A stretch of 11,086 nucleotides of DNA from TMED13 sp042090305 (GCA_042090305.1 JBELJQ010000035.1:1-11086); one strand, 5' to 3'; shown: positions 1 to 6,087, counted from the stretch's first letter. Notes: a model not told the origin generated them from the sequence alone. Program-made: numbers and translations.

Positions 1-144
1 TATAATCAATGACTTATATAGTTTATTTGTCAAAAATTGGAAATAACAATTAAGTTTTAAGTTTTAATTAAATATAGTTTTAGTTATGTTTATAAACAAC
101 TTTATCCACACCTTTTACCATTACATTTAAAAAAAAATCTTAAA

Positions 145-522
145 TTACTTTAATATGCTATCTAAATTGTTTTTGATTGTATTATCAACATTCATTAGTC
201 TGATATATGTTGTTCTTAATATTGCACGGATAAGTTTTGATGAACTATTAAATTCTTTTGTAAGTGTTTCTTTTGGTATTCTAAAAGCTTTAGAATTTTT
301 TGTCGCTTTAGTAGTTACAGTTCTTTTTGTACCTAACAAAACCGATTGTTCTCCAAACACCTCTTTTTCATTAATAAATCCAACTGTTACACCTTTTTCA
401 GAAATTATTTCTACTTCTCCTTTTTCAAGAAAATATGCAAAATTTGCATCGTCGCCTAACTTATAAATTAAGTCACCTTGCTTCCATTCTACATTATTTT
501 GGTTATTTATTTTAGTTGTCAT
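145..522 (-). CDS. Stand-alone cyclic-nucleotide-binding (CRP-type sensor) domain protein
   Basis: A 125-residue protein made almost entirely of one cNMP-binding beta-roll (PF00027-like). Visible features are GDDANFAYFLEKGEVEII (residues 23-40) and the phosphate-binding-cassette region FGEQSVLLGTKR (56-67), with FGE at 56-58 and the arginine at 67 that usually contacts the cyclic phosphate. A C-terminal helix follows (about 85-125). There is no helix-turn-helix, so it is not a CRP/FNR regulator by itself; it may bind a ligand or partner in the cytoplasm. Ligand (cAMP, cGMP or none) cannot be told. I chose ATG at 522; an in-frame GTG lies just upstream at 525. The Shine-Dalgarno is weak. Upstream lies a hairpin plus U-tract at 553-585 that could control its expression. 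The family call is confident; the physiological role is unknown. Confidence 0.8.
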   Translation of the reverse strand: MTTKINNQNNVEWKQGDLIYKLGDDANFAYFLEKGEVEIISEKGVTVGFINEKEVFGEQSVLLGTKRTVTTKATKNSKAFRIPKETLTKEFNSSSKLIRAILRTTYIRLMNVDNTIKNNLDSILK

Positions 523-552
523 CACTTACTTTTAGCAATATTAGCAGTAAAT

Positions 553-640
553 AGAAAAAAAAGCAAAGGAAGCCACTTTGCTTTTACTTCAATCAGAGGG
601 CTTTATGGCATATTGATTTACTATTACAAAGTGGCATAAA
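553..640 (-). promoter_or_regulatory. Candidate transcription attenuator or small RNA ahead of the cNMP-binding gene
   Basis: Read on the minus strand, GCCACTTTG (635-627) comes first and is complementary over 9 bases to CAAAGTGGC (580-572). The latter also forms part of a 10-bp hairpin, AAAAGCAAAG (585-576) with CTTTGCTTTT (568-559), followed by a run of eight T. The two pairings are mutually exclusive, the layout of an antiterminator/terminator switch. The cNMP-binding gene starts about 30 bases downstream. A TATAAT-like box sits further upstream in the 670-690 region. It may instead be the end of a short independent RNA of about 100 nt. No known riboswitch class was recognised. Confidence 0.45.
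555..585 (-). terminator. Rho-independent terminator hairpin
   Basis: A perfect 10-bp stem (559-568 with 576-585) and 7-base loop are followed, on the minus strand, by eight consecutive T. On the plus strand only four T follow before the run breaks, so the minus direction is favoured. It lies upstream of the cNMP-binding gene, not downstream of one, so it terminates either a leader or a small RNA. Confidence 0.65.
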
Positions 641-708
641 TAATGTAGTTATTATTTAAATTGTTTAAAGAAGTATTATATATATATTTTAAATATTTAA
701 TTAATTTT

Positions 709-849
709 ATGATAAATGATGAAATAGAACTGAGAGTATGTACAAATTGTGATTGTCCTCTACCAAATTCATCTGAAAGATTAAATTTTTTTAATATTAA
801 CCCAAAAATATGTGATGATTGTCTGAAGATAATTAAAAGTGAGAATTAG
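709..849 (+). CDS. Small zinc-ribbon-like protein
   Basis: A 46-residue protein starting at ATG 709 (a TTG start at 661 would add a hydrophobic stretch without obvious support). It has two C-x2-C knuckles, CTNC and CDDC, separated by about 24 residues, typical of a structural zinc ribbon. There is no signal peptide from the chosen start, so it is probably cytoplasmic. It ends in TAG and overlaps the next zinc-ribbon gene by 11 bases, suggesting co-translation. No named family is recognised; the specific function is unknown. Confidence 0.5.
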   Translation: MINDEIELRVCTNCDCPLPNSSERLNFFNINPKICDDCLKIIKSEN

Positions 850-1021
850 AGAAAAAAGAAATTGCTTTAAATGTGAATCTTCCTTTTCAGAGTTATTTAG
901 GTGCAAACTTGATGAAAAAGGAAATTGGTGTTTTTTGTGCAAATCTTGTCTAGATAAGACAAAAGAAACCAATATTTTCTACCAATATGGTGGTACATGG
1001 AAAGCAAAAAAAATTAATTAA
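839..1021 (+). CDS. Small zinc-ribbon protein ending in a YGGTWKA motif
   Basis: A 60-residue protein with a GTG start at 839 inside the end of the preceding gene. It contains CFKC (residues 9-12) and CFLCKSC (about 31-37), a likely four-cysteine zinc ribbon, and ends with YQYGGTWKAKK. From memory, small Cys-rich proteins ending in YGGTWKA occur in other Proteobacteria as uncharacterised proteins, which supports this being a real gene; I cannot check this here. It follows another C-x2-C miniprotein with an 11-base overlap, so the pair is probably one transcription unit. The role is unknown; nucleic-acid or protein binding is possible. Confidence 0.65.
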   Translation: MRIREKRNCFKCESSFSELFRCKLDEKGNWCFLCKSCLDKTKETNIFYQYGGTWKAKKIN

Positions 1022-1044
1022 TGTTAATCTAGTCAGGTAATTAA

Positions 1045-1527
1045 ATGTTAAATAGTGTTATGAAACTAAGCTTAGTCAAATATTTATTTGTTTTTTTACT
1101 TTTAATTTTAATATTTATTGAAGGTCAAACCAGCCCTGTCGGTAAGAACTTATATTGTTTTATGGATAATACGACAAATGAAAATTACCTTAAATTCAGG
1201 GGCATTAGTTTTGAAACTGGAAAATCTGTAAGAGTTGCTAGTTTGAAGGTTAAAAACAATCAACTAAAAGTAATATCAAAGTTAACCCCATACAAGCTGA
1301 AAAAAACTATGATCAATTTTAAGATTAAATTCATATGGTACGGTAATATTTTTTTTGAGGACTTTCGCCTCGATAGAAATACTTTAAAACTTTTTCACAG
1401 CAAGAATAAAGATATAAGCGAATTAAGTTGTAAAATAGTAAAAGGAGATTTTATGTCAGAAATGAACAAAAAGAGAGATGAATTACAAAAAATTCTTGAT
1501 AAAAACTTAAATAATAAGAAAATTTAA
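1045..1527 (+). CDS. Secreted or periplasmic protein of unknown function
   Basis: A 160-residue protein with a hydrophobic N-terminal segment (about 9-26, LVKYLFVFLLLILIFIEG), probably a Sec signal peptide or membrane anchor. The mature part is basic and beta-rich looking, with cysteines in LYCFMD and ELSCKIV that could form a disulfide. A charged, coiled C-terminal helix follows (about 140-160). An AGG lies a few bases before ATG 1045; Met6 (1060) is an alternative start. It starts only 23 bases after the zinc-ribbon gene and converges on the pqqA terminator. No family is recognised. Confidence 0.6.
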   Translation: MLNSVMKLSLVKYLFVFLLLILIFIEGQTSPVGKNLYCFMDNTTNENYLKFRGISFETGKSVRVASLKVKNNQLKVISKLTPYKLKKTMINFKIKFIWYGNIFFEDFRLDRNTLKLFHSKNKDISELSCKIVKGDFMSEMNKKRDELQKILDKNLNNKKI

Positions 1528-1560
1528 TTACCTTATAGAAATTAAGTAAATGTTAATAAA

Positions 1561-1590
1561 AAAAAAGCCTGACATTTGCCAGGCTTTTCA
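1561..1590 (-). terminator. Terminator of pqqA copy 1
   Basis: On the minus strand GCCTGGC (1584-1578), loop AAAT, GTCAGGC (1573-1567), then a long T run. One pair is a G-U wobble only on the minus strand and would be an A-C mismatch on the plus strand, which shows the direction. It sits 22 bases after the stop codon of pqqA copy 1. It may also stop transcripts arriving from the convergent 1045-1527 gene. Confidence 0.8.
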
Positions 1591-1611
1591 ATTCTTTAGT
1601 TAGTTTTAAAA

Positions 1612-1689
1612 TTACTTCTCAGCGCAAGCGTATGAGTTAATTTCAAGTCCAACTGAGATTTCAGAAATCATAGGTTTTGTCCAAGCCAT
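1612..1689 (-). CDS. pqqA: PQQ precursor peptide PqqA, copy 1
   Basis: A 25-residue peptide beginning MAWTKP and ending GLEINSYACAEK. PqqA is the ribosomal precursor of the redox cofactor pyrroloquinoline quinone: PqqE, with the carrier PqqD, cross-links the Glu and Tyr side chains, and the rest is cut away. Here they are E16 and Y20, at the E-x3-Y spacing and the same numbering as in the Methylobacterium peptide. The W-x-x-P start and V-G-[LM]-E core also match the family. AAGGA lies 8 bases before the ATG, and a good terminator follows 22 bases after the stop. The gene is too short for normal ORF cut-offs. No pqqB, C, D or E is in this window, so processing would have to be in trans. Identification rests on motif recognition, not a database search. 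Confidence 0.88.
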   Translation of the reverse strand: MAWTKPMISEISVGLEINSYACAEK

Positions 1690-1846
1690 TATTCTATTCC
1701 TTTAAAAAGTTAATATTACTTGATGATAAAGGTAAACATAATTTATTAACTAATGCTTAGCTGTCTGTTCATCTTATATTAACATAAAGGAGTTGGAGTC
1801 TTTTAAATAAAAAAAGAGGGTTTAGATGCTAGAATTTTTATAAATA

Positions 1847-2089
1847 CTAGTTTTTACTAAATAATAACAATGCTTTGTCAAATATTGCTTCAGCTGTCTC
1901 AAGTTCACCAATTTCAAGCATTTCTTGACCTTTAGCTTTAAGGTTGGTGATTTGTGCAAATTTTTCAGAATTCACTGAGTTTTCAGAGTAAAGCTTAGAA
2001 TCGACTTCAGCCATTTTTTGGTATGGGCAAGCTTCAACACTGAAAGAAAAAGCGATAGCAAAAAAAATATACATAAATTTTAATTTCAT
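1847..2089 (-). CDS. Small secreted TPR-like protein between the pqqA copies
   Basis: An 80-residue protein. Residues 1-20 (MKLKFMYIFFAIAFSFSVEA) form a classical Sec signal peptide, with cleavage likely before CPYQ. The mature domain is helical and acidic; KGQEMLEIGELETAEAIFDKAL (about 53-74) resembles one tetratricopeptide helix pair. One cysteine sits right at the mature N terminus, but the preceding residues VEA are not a good lipobox. GGAG precedes the ATG. It lies between two pqqA genes on the same strand, which makes a periplasmic role connected with PQQ or quinoprotein dehydrogenases worth testing, but that is only positional inference. No family is recognised. Confidence 0.7.
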   Translation of the reverse strand: MKLKFMYIFFAIAFSFSVEACPYQKMAEVDSKLYSENSVNSEKFAQITNLKAKGQEMLEIGELETAEAIFDKALLLFSKN

Positions 2090-2101
2090 ATTTTAACTCC
2101 T

Positions 2102-2118
2102 AGTATATAAAATATACT
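2102..2118 (-). promoter_or_regulatory. AT-rich palindrome before the secreted TPR-like gene
   Basis: AGTATAT-AAA-ATATACT, perfect 7-base arms, lies just upstream of the GGAG site and the ATG at 2089. It could be an operator or include a -10 box (TATATA). In such AT-rich DNA a chance palindrome is possible. Confidence 0.25.
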
Positions 2119-2185
2119 CAAACATACTATTTTTCAAGACATTTCTAGATTTATCCACCAAAAATGAGTTTAGATTGATTCTAAC

Positions 2186-2213
2186 AAAAAAAACCTGACT
2201 AATTAGCCAGGCT
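2186..2213 (-). terminator. Terminator of pqqA copy 2
   Basis: On the minus strand GCCTGGCT (2212-2205), loop AATT, AGTCAGGT (2200-2193), then a T run. It is an 8-bp stem with two G-U wobbles that pair only on the minus strand; the plus strand would have two A-C mismatches. It lies 32 bases after the stop of pqqA copy 2 and separates it from the secreted-protein gene downstream. Confidence 0.8.
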
Positions 2214-2244
2214 TTTTAAAGAAACTTATTTTCTCTATTTGAAA

Positions 2245-2322
2245 CTATTTCTCAGCACAAGCGTAAGAATTGATTTCAAGACCAACAGAGATTTCAGAAA
2301 TCGTAGGTTTTGTCCAAGCCAT
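2245..2322 (-). CDS. pqqA: PQQ precursor peptide PqqA, copy 2
   Basis: A 25-residue peptide differing from copy 1 only at residue 7 (Thr for Met) while many synonymous sites differ, which points to selection on the peptide. The PQQ-forming residues E16 and Y20 are both present in GLEINSYACAEK. An AAAGGA site precedes it; two ATG codons are adjacent (2325 and 2322), and I chose 2322 because it matches copy 1 and gives 7-base spacing. It stops with TAG and has its own terminator. The upstream region holds a TATAAT-like box (about 2356-2362 on the minus strand). As with copy 1, the modifying enzymes are not in the window. Confidence 0.87.
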   Translation of the reverse strand: MAWTKPTISEISVGLEINSYACAEK

Positions 2323-2438
2323 CATTTTATCCTTTAAAAAGTTAATATTATTATGATTATAAAATATCAATGGTAACTTAATTTAATCTGAGCTTTTTAT
2401 TCATCCTCAGTTAATATAGTTATAAATAATTTTGACTA

Positions 2439-2555
2439 TTGGAAAAAAAAACTGTAGAGGATGAAGCTAGAATTGACTACTTTATAGCTAAAAATAAATG
2501 GATAATATTGTTTCCTTTAGGTATTTTAATTTTTGAGATTCCACCTATAATCTGA
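2439..2555 (+). CDS. Doubtful micro-ORF with one membrane segment
   Basis: A possible 38-residue reading frame from TTG 2439 to TGA 2555. It reads as a charged N-terminal part (EKKTVEDEARIDYFIAKNK) followed by a hydrophobic segment (WIILFPLGILIFEIPPII), an arrangement like a single-pass membrane miniprotein. It ends 12 bases before the SRAP gene. There is no clear Shine-Dalgarno and the start is non-ATG, so it could be chance or the tail of a degraded gene. It is kept only because the stretch 2345-2567 otherwise shows nothing but the pqqA promoter. Confidence 0.25.
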   Translation: MEKKTVEDEARIDYFIAKNKWIILFPLGILIFEIPPII

Positions 2556-2567
2556 GAGGTTTAAATT

Positions 2568-3113
2568 ATGTGTGGAAGATTCGTGATATATTCTGAGTTA
2601 CCCTTTGGACTGAAGTTCGAAATCTCATATAACATTTCTCCATCACAATTAATTCCTATTAAAGTTAAAGATGGTTTTAAGCTTCTAAAATGGTCTTATT
2701 CACCTTCATGGAATAAAGATATGAACTTAATTAACTGTCGTTACGAAACTATGAATGAAAAGCCATCATATAAGAATGCTAAAAGGTGTGTGATTTTTCA
2801 TAATGGATGGTATGAATGGCAAAAAATTAGTGCTGAGAAAATTCCTTACTACCACTATTCTGAATCAAATTATTTTGCTGGACTTTATAACGAATCGGGA
2901 TGTTTGATAATTACAAGGAATGCTACACAGAACATAAATAAGATTCATCATCGTCAACCAGTACTGTTATGGCCAAATGAATTATCAAGATACCTTGATG
3001 GTGAAAATATTTTTGATAGTAATGCTAATATAAATGTAAATCTCCATCCTGTGAGTAAATATGTTAACAATCCATCAAATAATAATTCATCGTTGATTGA
3101 CGAAGTAATTTAA
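2568..3113 (+). CDS. SRAP-domain abasic-site processing protein (YedK/HMCES family)
   Basis: A 181-residue protein covering the SRAP fold, a little shorter than the usual 200-230. SRAP proteins form a covalent thiazolidine link to abasic sites in single-stranded DNA through the N-terminal Cys, shielding the lesion. Visible are MCGRF with Cys2 (exposed after Met removal), WSYSPSW (42-48), the NCRYETMNEKPSY block (56-68), GWYEW with the catalytic Glu83, and KIHHRQPVLL with His127 (family consensus H-x-R-M-P, here Q for M). VSKYVNNPSNN (162-172) closes the domain. The catalytic set appears intact. GAGAGG lies 8 bases before the ATG, and a TATAAT (2546-2551) sits so close that the leader would be very short. 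It belongs with the other repair genes of the window by theme, not by operon. Confidence 0.92.
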   Translation: MCGRFVIYSELPFGLKFEISYNISPSQLIPIKVKDGFKLLKWSYSPSWNKDMNLINCRYETMNEKPSYKNAKRCVIFHNGWYEWQKISAEKIPYYHYSESNYFAGLYNESGCLIITRNATQNINKIHHRQPVLLWPNELSRYLDGENIFDSNANINVNLHPVSKYVNNPSNNNSSLIDEVI

Positions 3114-3159
3114 GAATTTTCATTAATATGAAGTAAATTAAATGTATACTTATTATACT

Positions 3160-3165
3160 TATAAT
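3160..3165 (+). promoter_or_regulatory. Candidate -10 box giving a very short leader
   Basis: TATAAT ends 11 bases before the ATG at 3177, so transcription would begin about 5 bases before the start codon. No Shine-Dalgarno is seen in the gap. No clear -35 hexamer is present. Confidence 0.4.
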
Positions 3166-3176
3166 CTAACTAAAAC

Positions 3177-3419
3177 ATGAAAAAAAAAATTGACTATTGG
3201 AGATGGACTGGCTTTTTTATAGCAGTTATTGGGGCATATATTTTGGGGAATGCTGAAATTTTATCTCAATGGCTTGGATGGACATTATGTTCCTTATCAT
3301 GTTTAATTTGGATTTTTATGGGAATAAAAGATAAGGATGTTCCAAGAACACTTATGGAAGTTATGTATTTTTTTATTGGTATAAGGGCCATAATAAATTG
3401 GCTTAATTTCAATCAATAG
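3177..3419 (+). CDS. Small three-helix membrane protein, unknown function
   Basis: An 80-residue hydrophobic protein. Likely membrane segments are residues 11-26 (TGFFIAVIGAYILGNA), 31-49 (QWLGWTLCSLSCLIWIFMG) and 60-76 (MEVMYFFIGIRAIINW), with a basic N terminus (MKKKIDYWRW) and a charged loop KDKDVPRT. It is rich in Trp. All Trp codons are TGG. The candidate -10 box lies 12 bases before the start. It stands alone between the SRAP gene and a secreted-protein gene. I do not recognise the family. Confidence 0.6.
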   Translation: MKKKIDYWRWTGFFIAVIGAYILGNAEILSQWLGWTLCSLSCLIWIFMGIKDKDVPRTLMEVMYFFIGIRAIINWLNFNQ

Positions 3420-3555
3420 AATTAATGGATCTCAACAATATTTGTTAGTCAATTATAAATTCTGTAATGATTATTTTATAAACATTAATTGAAACTTTAA
3501 TGATTTAAGTTTCTATTCTTAATGACTTTTAAAATTTAAATGCTAAGTTACGTTT

Positions 3556-3882
3556 ATGAAAAATTTAATATTATTTATCGTTATATATTTTTCTTTCTCA
3601 GTATTAATGTCTGAGATCACTCTTAAAGCTAAATCACCTGAAGAAAGAGACCTTAATTGTATCACACTTTTGGAACTAGCTAGTGAAAAAAGTAAGAAGA
3701 ATGGTGAAATGGTTAAATACGAAAAACTTAAAAAATTAAAGAAAACTTATTTAAGTAAATATTCAGGTGATCATTTTTCTGATAAAAATCAGAAGTTGAA
3801 ATTAAATGAACACAATTTAAAAATTAAAGAAAAAGGCACGAGATATATAAATAAAGGCCTCCAGAAGTGTGGACTTAAATAG
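3556..3882 (+). CDS. Small secreted lysine-rich protein, unknown function
   Basis: A 108-residue protein. Residues 1-19 (MKNLILFIVIYFSFSVLMS) form a Sec signal peptide. The mature part is about one quarter lysine and predicted helical; two cysteines, in DLNCITL (about 35) and LQKCGLK (about 105), are placed so that they could bridge the ends of the domain. There is no lipobox. It is probably periplasmic. No strong Shine-Dalgarno is seen before ATG 3556. The preceding gap 3420-3555 shows nothing identifiable. No family is recognised. Confidence 0.55.
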   Translation: MKNLILFIVIYFSFSVLMSEITLKAKSPEERDLNCITLLELASEKSKKNGEMVKYEKLKKLKKTYLSKYSGDHFSDKNQKLKLNEHNLKIKEKGTRYINKGLQKCGLK

Positions 3883-3940
3883 CTCAAAATTACAATTACT
3901 TCAAAATTAACATTTACTTTGGAATTTTCAAAAACCATTA

Positions 3941-3978
3941 CCCTTTACTTTTCAGGTAAAGTGGGAATAATGTATAAT
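3941..3978 (+). promoter_or_regulatory. Hairpin plus extended -10 promoter of the GIY-YIG/recQ operon
   Basis: CCCTTTAC (3941-3948) pairs with GTAAA-GT-GGG (3956-3965) with a 2-base bulge and 7-base loop. A TG-extended TATAAT follows at 3973-3978. Transcription would begin at about 3985, i.e. at or one base before the ATG at 3986, so the message is predicted to be leaderless. The hairpin covers the -35 region and could be an operator. It loosely resembles the three repeat elements at 8551, 8913 and 10818. Confidence 0.45.
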
Positions 3979-3985
3979 ATTGAAT

Positions 3986-4243
3986 ATGAATAACTGGTGG
4001 GTCTATATAATTCAATGTTGTAATGATAGCCTATATACAGGTATAACTACTGATGTTGAGAGACGCTTTGATGAACATCAGAATAATAATAGGAGAGCCT
4101 CAAAATATTGTGCTAGATTACGTCCACTCAAGTTAGTCTATAAAAGTTCAGCTTACCAAAATAAAAGTGATGCATCCAAAGAAGAATATCGTATAAAACA
4201 ATTAAGTCGAAAAGATAAATTGAATCTTATAGAGACAAATTAA
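3986..4243 (+). CDS. GIY-YIG nuclease-fold protein, UPF0213/YhbQ family
   Basis: An 85-residue single-domain protein. VYIIQ (6-10) and LYTGIT (16-21) are the two halves of the GIY-YIG signature, followed by the conserved D-V-E-R-R (23-27) and the C-terminal E-E-Y-R-I-K-Q-L (66-73), where Glu67 is the likely metal ligand. Family members are reported to cut DNA weakly or act in repair; the true substrate is unsettled. The start is ATG 3986; a TTG at 3980 in frame is less likely because the -10 box ends at 3978. The stop codon overlaps the ATG of recQ by one base (TAATG), so the two are translationally coupled and probably work in the same process. Family assignment is firm, function less so. 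Confidence 0.9.
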   Translation: MNNWWVYIIQCCNDSLYTGITTDVERRFDEHQNNNRRASKYCARLRPLKLVYKSSAYQNKSDASKEEYRIKQLSRKDKLNLIETN

Positions 4244-6051
4244 TGAGCGAATTAAATAAAACTCTTGCAGATATATTTGGATACACATCCTTTAGACCAG
4301 GGCAAGAGGAAGTCATTAATCATTTAATGAAAAGAAAAAAACTCTTAGCTGTCATGCCAACGGGGGCAGGGAAGTCATTATGCTTTCAACTTCCAGCCAT
4401 TCTTTTTGAAAATCAAACTATAGTGGTGTCTCCACTTGTGGCTCTTATGGATGACCAAGTTATTAATTTAAAAGATTTAGGTGTAAAGGCTGAGCGTATT
4501 CACTCAGGATTGTCGGAGTTTCAACGTAAACAAATATGGGAGGATTTTAAAAATAAACAGATTAAGATCTTATATATTTCACCTGAATCATTAATGCGTA
4601 ATGAAATGTTAATCGCATTAAAGCCTTTGGATATCAGTATGTTCGTTATTGATGAAGCTCATTGCATTTCAAAATGGGGAAGTGATTTTAGACGTGAGTA
4701 TGAGCTGTTAAAAGAGCTTCAAAACTTTTTTCCTAAAGCTGTTATTTCAGCATTTACTGCAACAGCTGATGAAGAAACAAGAGCTGATATTAATTATAAA
4801 TTAACCAATGGAAAGGGTAAAATATTCCTTTACGGATTTAATCGCCCTAATCTTTCTTTAGCTGTTCAACAAAAAACAAATAATTGGAAAGTTCAGCTCT
4901 ACGAGTTCTTAGTAGATAGAAAAAACCAATCAGGTATTGTGTATTGTTTATCACAAAAACTTACAGAACAATGCGCTGAATTTTTACAAACAAAGGGTTT
5001 TAATGCGTATCCTTTTCACGCTGGCTTGGATTCACAAGTAAAAATAGATACCCAAGACAAATTTATGACAGAGGATAATATTGTTGTATGTGCGACTATT
5101 GCATTCGGAATGGGGATAGATAAAGCAGATGTTCGATATGTTGCCCATATAAGTTTGCCTAGTAGTATGGAAGCTTTCTATCAGGAAATTGGGAGAGCAG
5201 GTCGCGATGGATTGGAATCTGATACTTTACTAATTTTCGGTTTACAAGACTTATTTCAACGTAAACGTTTTATTGACATGAGTGATGCTGATGAAAGTTT
5301 TAAAATAAAAGAACATAAACGATTAGATTCATTAATTGCTTATTGTGATTCGGCAACTTGTAGACGTCAGACCTTGTTAGCTTATTTTAAAGAAATATCA
5401 GAACCATGTGAAAAGTGTGATAACTGTCTTAATCCTCCACAAATGATTGATGGGACAGAATACGCCCAGATGACTTTATCAGCAATTTATCGTACAGGCC
5501 AGTATTTTGGTTCTGGGCATATAGTCGATATATTGCGAGGAGTTCAGAGCGATAAAGTATTAGCAAAGGGACATAATCAAATTAAAACATTTGGAGTTGG
5601 ACAAACAGCCTCTGCAGATTTTTGGAAAACATTTATTCGACAGATGGTATCAGCTAATTATTTACTCATTAATATTCAACGTTATGGTGCATTGCAAATT
5701 ACTTATAAAGGAGAAAAAGTGCTAAGAGGTCAAGATGAATATTTCTATCGTAAGATTGAGTTTAACAAATCGATTAAAGAAAAAAGAACGAAACCTGAAA
5801 TAATAGATTCAAAAACTCTTAATGATGACAAAGAACTATTTTTAGCATTAAAAACTAAACGTATGGAACTAGCTCGCAAAAGACGAGTTCCTGCATATAT
5901 AATATTTCCTGATTCAACTCTTCATCAAATGCTACTCCATAAGCCCCAAACTCTCGAAGAAATGGCAACGCTTAATGGGATAGGGCCACAAAAGTTAGAA
6001 AAATATGGAGAGGTTTTCTTGGAGGTTATCAAATCTTATGTTAACTTATAG
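4243..6051 (+). CDS. recQ: ATP-dependent DNA helicase RecQ
   Basis: A 602-residue 3'-5' DNA helicase of recombination and fork repair, of normal bacterial length. Order: helicase core with Q/0 motif (FGYTSFRPGQ, 12-21), Walker A TGAGKS (40-45), DEAH (137-140), SAFTATA (169-175), and motif VI QEIGRAGRDG (314-323). A zinc site follows (C373, C389, C392, C395), then a winged-helix (RQC) region of about 405-500 and a C-terminal HRDC domain (about 527-602). One oddity: the aromatic-rich loop, W-G-H-D-F-R in most RecQ, here reads W-G-S-D-F-R (145-150), losing the His that couples ssDNA binding to ATP hydrolysis in E. coli RecQ. The gene overlaps the GIY-YIG gene by one base. All four Trp codons examined are TGG and there is no internal UGA, which argues for the standard genetic code. 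Confidence 0.97.
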   Translation: MSELNKTLADIFGYTSFRPGQEEVINHLMKRKKLLAVMPTGAGKSLCFQLPAILFENQTIVVSPLVALMDDQVINLKDLGVKAERIHSGLSEFQRKQIWEDFKNKQIKILYISPESLMRNEMLIALKPLDISMFVIDEAHCISKWGSDFRREYELLKELQNFFPKAVISAFTATADEETRADINYKLTNGKGKIFLYGFNRPNLSLAVQQKTNNWKVQLYEFLVDRKNQSGIVYCLSQKLTEQCAEFLQTKGFNAYPFHAGLDSQVKIDTQDKFMTEDNIVVCATIAFGMGIDKADVRYVAHISLPSSMEAFYQEIGRAGRDGLESDTLLIFGLQDLFQRKRFIDMSDADESFKIKEHKRLDSLIAYCDSATCRRQTLLAYFKEISEPCEKCDNCLNPPQMIDGTEYAQMTLSAIYRTGQYFGSGHIVDILRGVQSDKVLAKGHNQIKTFGVGQTASADFWKTFIRQMVSANYLLINIQRYGALQITYKGEKVLRGQDEYFYRKIEFNKSIKEKRTKPEIIDSKTLNDDKELFLALKTKRMELARKRRVPAYIIFPDSTLHQMLLHKPQTLEEMATLNGIGPQKLEKYGEVFLEVIKSYVNL

Positions 6052-6087
6052 TTAAATAACATTACTCGCACTATATGTTTGATTTTT

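Larger units (their letters stand above)
1561..2425 (-). repeat. Duplicated pqqA unit (two diverged copies flanking a secreted-protein gene)
   Basis: The segment from about 1561 to 1790 and that from about 2186 to 2425 are homologous: terminator, pqqA, the Shine-Dalgarno stretch TTAATATTAACTTTTTAAAGGA, and a more diverged upstream block with GATGAA and AGCT. The peptides are near identical while the third codon positions and flanks have drifted, so this is an old tandem duplication held by selection on the protein. The 80-residue secreted-protein gene lies between the copies and is not duplicated. Confidence 0.75.

Noticed and set aside
102..110. TTATCCACA, a perfect DnaA box, in the AT-rich gap 1-144, with TTAA-N7-TTAA nearby (CtrA-like)
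   Set aside because: Only one perfect box is present, a near match at 2151 is isolated, and there is no cluster, no dnaA/dnaN/hemE context; TTAA spacings are expected by chance in such AT-rich DNA. Not enough for an origin.
155..466. Plus-strand reading frame opposite the cyclic-nucleotide-binding gene
   Set aside because: It is antisense to a gene with clear family motifs and shows no family features of its own.
781..972. Minus-strand frame across the zinc-ribbon genes
   Set aside because: It lies opposite the four-cysteine proteins, has no domain and no Shine-Dalgarno.
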